From Bacteroidia bacterium (GTDB lineage: Bacteria > Bacteroidota > Bacteroidia > Bacteroidales > GCA-2748055): a DNA stretch of 8,240 nt. Location: contig JAUVKN010000187.1 in assembly GCA_030596245.1 (NCBI GenBank), positions 1 to 8,240 of the forward strand, written 5' to 3'. A model generated the notes under the pieces. It saw only the letters and a program-made list of their open reading frames with translations, had not been told where the DNA came from and ran no database searches. Positions 5,653 to 8,240 of the stretch are shown in pieces. Each line of letters opens with the position of its first letter. The stretch's first letter is position 1. The position numbers and the translations under genes are program-made.

Positions 5653-7149
5653 ATGAACATTCTCAATCCCCTCAAATCCCTCAAATCCATAGCGATTCTT
5701 GCAATATGTCTGATTTCGCTTCAATCCTGCAATGAAGAAGCAGAAAACAACCTGCCCAACATTATCTATATTCTGGCCGATGACATGGGGTATGGAGATG
5801 TTTCCTCTTTCAATCCGGATGCTGCCTGGAAAACGGAATATATCGACCGCATTGCGGAAGAGGGGATGATGTTTACCGATGCTCATACCAATTCGGCGGT
5901 TTGTACCCCAACCCGTTACGGTGTACTTACTGGAAGATATGCCTGGCGAACGAGGTTAAAGGAAGGGGTTCTCTGGAGCTGGGATGAGCCCCTGATAGAA
6001 TCCTCGGAGATGACTGTAAGTAAACTGTTAAAGAAACATGGTTATGCTACGGCTTGCATAGGGAAATGGCACCTTGGACTGGGCTGGCAATACCATCCGG
6101 ATTACCCCGACAGTGTGGACTTTTCAAAACCTGTCACAGGTGGACCAAATGCACTGGGGTTTGATTACTTTTTCGGTATAACCGCCTCCCTGGATATCCC
6201 ACCTTACGTATATATTGAAAATGATCTGCCCACGATGGTGCCCATTGAATACACCGAAAATCAATCCAAAATGGGGTGGTGGCGAAGAGGACTCACCGGA
6301 GATGATTTTAAGCATGAACAGGTACTTCCGGTACTGACTGAGAAAGCTGTTACCTACATTAAGAAGCATGTGGATAGCGAAAAAGAAACCCCGTTTTTTC
6401 TCTATTTCCCCCTGCCTGCTCCCCATACTCCCATACTTCCCACCGATGAGTTTAAAGGCAAAAGTAAAACCAATCCATATGGAGATTTTATGCTTCAGGT
6501 GGACCGGACCGTAGGAGAGATCCTGAAAACCCTTGACCAACTGGGCATTGAAAATGAAACATTGGTGATATTTACCAGTGACAATGGATGTTCCCCCCAG
6601 GCAGATTTTGAAGAATTGGAAAGGTTTGGCCATGATCCCAGTTACACCTTCCGGGGAGCCAAAGCTGATATTTACGAGGGTGGACACCATGTACCTTTTG
6701 CAGTCAGGTGGCCCGGAAAGGTAGCTCCGGGAAGCACGAGCAACCAGGTGATCTGTCTTACCGATCTTTTGGCTACTGCTGCAGCCATCAGTGGTGACGA
6801 ATTAGATTCGGATGCAGGAGTTGACAGCTATAACCTGTTGCCAGCCCTGTTTCAGGAGACTGAAACCCAGATCCGTGAAGCCACCATTCATCACTCCATC
6901 AATGGATCTTTTGCCATCAGGAAAGGTCAGTGGAAACTGATTCTGTGTCCCGGATCCGGCGGATGGAGCGATCCTAAGCCAGGATCCCCTGAAGAAAACG
7001 GCCTGCCCCCCTATCAACTTTATAACCTCGAAACTGATATTGATGAAACAGAAAATCTCCTGGATCAATTCCCGGAAGTGGTTGCAGAGTTACAAGACCT
7101 TCTCGAAAAATACATCACCGAGGGCAGAAGCACTCCCGGACCTCAATAG
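5653..7149 (+). CDS. Sulfatase lipoprotein (type I, formylglycine-dependent, arylsulfatase-like)
   Basis: It hydrolyses a sulfate ester from a sulfated sugar or similar substrate. The 498-residue protein starts with a lipoprotein signal (lipobox LQSC, acylated C26), so it should be membrane-anchored. Sulfatase landmarks appear in order: NIIYILADDMGYGD with metal ligands D43/D44, the formylglycine motif C84-T-P-T-R88 with T93-G-R, GKWHLG (K138, H140), PAPHTP (H258), FTSDNG (D310, N311) and GAKADIYEGGHHVP (K337). The active-site signature is the less common C-x-P-T-R instead of C-x-P-S-R. The enzyme needs a formylglycine-generating maturase, which is not in the window. The ATG lies 12 bases after the SBP2 stop in an A-rich leader without Shine-Dalgarno, as is usual in Bacteroidota. 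Length and completeness fit the family. The exact substrate cannot be read from sequence; no glycan transport (SusC/D) genes are adjacent. Confidence 0.93.
   Translation: MNILNPLKSLKSIAILAICLISLQSCNEEAENNLPNIIYILADDMGYGDVSSFNPDAAWKTEYIDRIAEEGMMFTDAHTNSAVCTPTRYGVLTGRYAWRTRLKEGVLWSWDEPLIESSEMTVSKLLKKHGYATACIGKWHLGLGWQYHPDYPDSVDFSKPVTGGPNALGFDYFFGITASLDIPPYVYIENDLPTMVPIEYTENQSKMGWWRRGLTGDDFKHEQVLPVLTEKAVTYIKKHVDSEKETPFFLYFPLPAPHTPILPTDEFKGKSKTNPYGDFMLQVDRTVGEILKTLDQLGIENETLVIFTSDNGCSPQADFEELERFGHDPSYTFRGAKADIYEGGHHVPFAVRWPGKVAPGSTSNQVICLTDLLATAAAISGDELDSDAGVDSYNLLPALFQETETQIREATIHHSINGSFAIRKGQWKLILCPGSGGWSDPKPGSPEENGLPPYQLYNLETDIDETENLLDQFPEVVAELQDLLEKYITEGRSTPGPQ
5670..5687. repeat. In-frame 9-bp tandem repeat in the sulfatase signal peptide
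   Basis: CCTCAAATC is repeated exactly at 5670-5678 and 5679-5687, with a one-base-shorter copy (CTCAATCC) just before. It encodes the LKSLKS of the lipoprotein n-region and probably arose by slippage without frame change. Confidence 0.7.
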
Positions 7150-7204
7150 AACAATACCAGAACAAAAAATTAGCCCTGGCGACTATTAGTAAGGATTATT
7201 GAGG
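7141..7204. terminator. Convergent gene ends with 8-bp inverted repeat, possible bidirectional terminator
   Basis: CCTCAATA at 7141-7148 is the perfect inverse of TATTGAGG at 7197-7204; each arm is the Pro-Gln-stop end of one convergent gene. Read on the - strand, a run of six T lies between the arms (about 7163-7168), next to a weak stem-like TAG...CTA. The 48-base loop makes this a poor classical terminator, so the call is tentative. Confidence 0.25.
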
Positions 7205-8239
7205 ATCAGGATTATAGAATCTCATATTTTCAATATAAATATCCTGGAAATCAGGATCTCCTTCAAGATTTACATGGGATGTTTTGCCCAGGATGTCATC
7301 AGAAAGTTGACCATCGGAGAACAACAACATCTTGGCTCCGGTCAGGGCCGAATTTCCCAGCTTATGCATCTTCTCCGCTGGACATAAGAGCATTCCGGTC
7401 CTGATCACGTTTTCGAGGTTGATATAGGTCCCGAAACCGCCTGCAATGTAGACATCATTAATGTCACCGACTCCAATGTTATGCTTCCTCAGAAGGATCT
7501 TAATGCCTGCAGCCAGGGCCGCCTTTGCCAGTTGAAACTCCTGAATATCTTTCTGGGAAATTGTGACCGGCGGGGAGATCATAATCTCCTGTTCACCGCA
7601 AAGAATCTCCCCGAACTCCCCCAGGAACCCCTCCTCCAGGAGCACTGCCACCGCATCAATCAACCCACTCCCGCAGATCCCCCGGGGTTCAGCATCTCCT
7701 ATGACCCTGCAATCTGCTCCATTTTGCAAAGTAGTGATCGAAGCAATGGCCCCGGTGGTGGCCAGCATTCCCATGGAAATTCGAGCTCCTTCAAAAGCCG
7801 GACCGGCAGCAGTGGAGGCACACAGCATGCGCTCCCGGTTTCCTACCACAATCTCACCGTTGGTACCCAGATCGATTAATACAGAATAGGTCTCCCTGTT
7901 ATGCATCCCGGTTGCAACGATACCGGCAAGTATATCACTCCCCACAAAACTTCGGATGGAGGGGTAGAAACTGATTTCGTTGCAGGAAATGTTCCATCCC
8001 AGTTCCATGGAGTTGAATGTTTTCATTCCCAGATCCTTTGATTCAAACGGATAAAAGGAGAGGGGACGAATATCAGATGCACAGAAGAAATGCTGCATCA
8101 CTGTATTCCCCATAATGACAACCTTTTCAAGCTTGTCGGTTCTGCCGGCACACAAAGCAGCAATCATTTGCCATATCCGGTTCCGGATTAAACTTGTCAA
8201 CTCTTCAGATCCAAGTGAAAGCGCAGCTTCAAGCCTGGT
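7196..8239 (-). CDS. RACo-type reductive activator of corrinoid proteins, C-terminal part (5' end off-window)
   Basis: RACo proteins use ATP to reduce an accidentally oxidised Co(II) corrinoid back to the methyl-accepting Co(I) state in cobalamin-dependent methyltransferases; they are cytoplasmic. The visible 347 residues form the ASKHA-type (DUF4445) ATPase domain: VIMGNTVMQHFF, SFVGSDILAGI, the phosphate loop LIDLGTNGEIVVGN, STAAGPAFEGARI, GICGSGLIDA and IAGGFGTYINLENVI. The frame stays open past the TTG at 8200 to the right edge (TRLEAALSLGSEEL...), so that codon is internal. The N-terminal [2Fe-2S] domain, expected in the usual 600-plus-residue protein, is off-window. The C-terminus has no cysteine cluster, so it is RACo-like and not RamA-like, which carries C-terminal 4Fe-4S sites. 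It converges on the sulfatase with a 46-base gap and belongs to another transcription unit. The methyltransferase partner is not visible. Confidence 0.88.
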   Translation of the reverse strand, partial: TRLEAALSLGSEELTSLIRNRIWQMIAALCAGRTDKLEKVVIMGNTVMQHFFCASDIRPLSFYPFESKDLGMKTFNSMELGWNISCNEISFYPSIRSFVGSDILAGIVATGMHNRETYSVLIDLGTNGEIVVGNRERMLCASTAAGPAFEGARISMGMLATTGAIASITTLQNGADCRVIGDAEPRGICGSGLIDAVAVLLEEGFLGEFGEILCGEQEIMISPPVTISQKDIQEFQLAKAALAAGIKILLRKHNIGVGDINDVYIAGGFGTYINLENVIRTGMLLCPAEKMHKLGNSALTGAKMLLFSDGQLSDDILGKTSHVNLEGDPDFQDIYIENMRFYNPDPQ

Positions 8240-8240
8240 A

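Noticed and set aside
6124..6690. 188-codon open frame on the - strand
   Set aside because: It lies wholly inside the sulfatase, antisense to conserved active-site segments; its protein has no family features.
7481..7879. 132-codon + strand frame
   Set aside because: Antisense to the ASKHA domain of the RACo gene; low-complexity Ser/Pro/Gly composition typical of a shadow frame.
8198..8200. TTG as the start of the RACo gene
   Set aside because: The frame continues open to the right edge with protein-like sequence, and the family needs a further N-terminal [2Fe-2S] region.
2..8240. CRISPR array, transposon ends, tRNA or riboswitch
   Set aside because: No regularly spaced repeats, transposase motifs, cloverleaf-like segments or conserved riboswitch cores were seen; gaps are too short to hold most of them.

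Overview
Organism. The window looks like chromosomal DNA from a Gram-negative bacterium of the Bacteroidota or the wider FCB group, at roughly 45-50% GC. The clues are a sulfatase lipoprotein with an A-rich untranslated leader, secreted regulator-type beta-propellers, a c-type cytochrome/propeller fusion, and mostly weak Shine-Dalgarno signals. This is inference: there is no rRNA or other phylogenetic marker here.

Layout. Bases 2-7149 carry six genes on the + strand, closely packed and probably one transcription unit or two overlapping ones. In order: (1) a 5'-truncated YVTN beta-propeller/di-heme cytochrome c peroxidase-like protein; (2) a secreted seven-bladed propeller that overlaps it by ATGA; (3) a periplasmic Leu/Ile/Val-type binding protein (SBP1); (4) after a 92-base AT-rich gap, a type I-beta DAHP synthase with most of its N-terminal regulatory domain missing; (5) a second, paralogous binding protein (SBP2); (6) a sulfatase lipoprotein. 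A convergent - strand gene at 7196-8239 is the C-terminal half of a RACo-type corrinoid-protein reductive activator, cut by the right edge. Only 46 bases separate the two convergent stop codons.

How it fits together. Genes 1, 2, 3, 5 and 6 all look exported (periplasm or outer surface; gene 1 by its haems, since its N-terminus is off-window), while the DAHP synthase is cytoplasmic. Neither binding protein has an ABC permease or ATPase beside it. A propeller plus a LivJ-like binding protein beside a cytochrome recalls the accessory genes of PQQ-dependent alcohol dehydrogenase loci. The most interesting reading is a periplasmic ligand-binding and redox module that is not a conventional importer. 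The role of the DAHP synthase in it is unexplained. The RACo gene points to corrinoid-dependent methyl transfer (demethylation of methylated amines, methoxy-aromatics or similar) nearby.

No tRNA, rRNA, CRISPR array, insertion sequence or phage gene is visible. The only non-coding stretches are short: 27, 92, 13, 12 and 46 bases.
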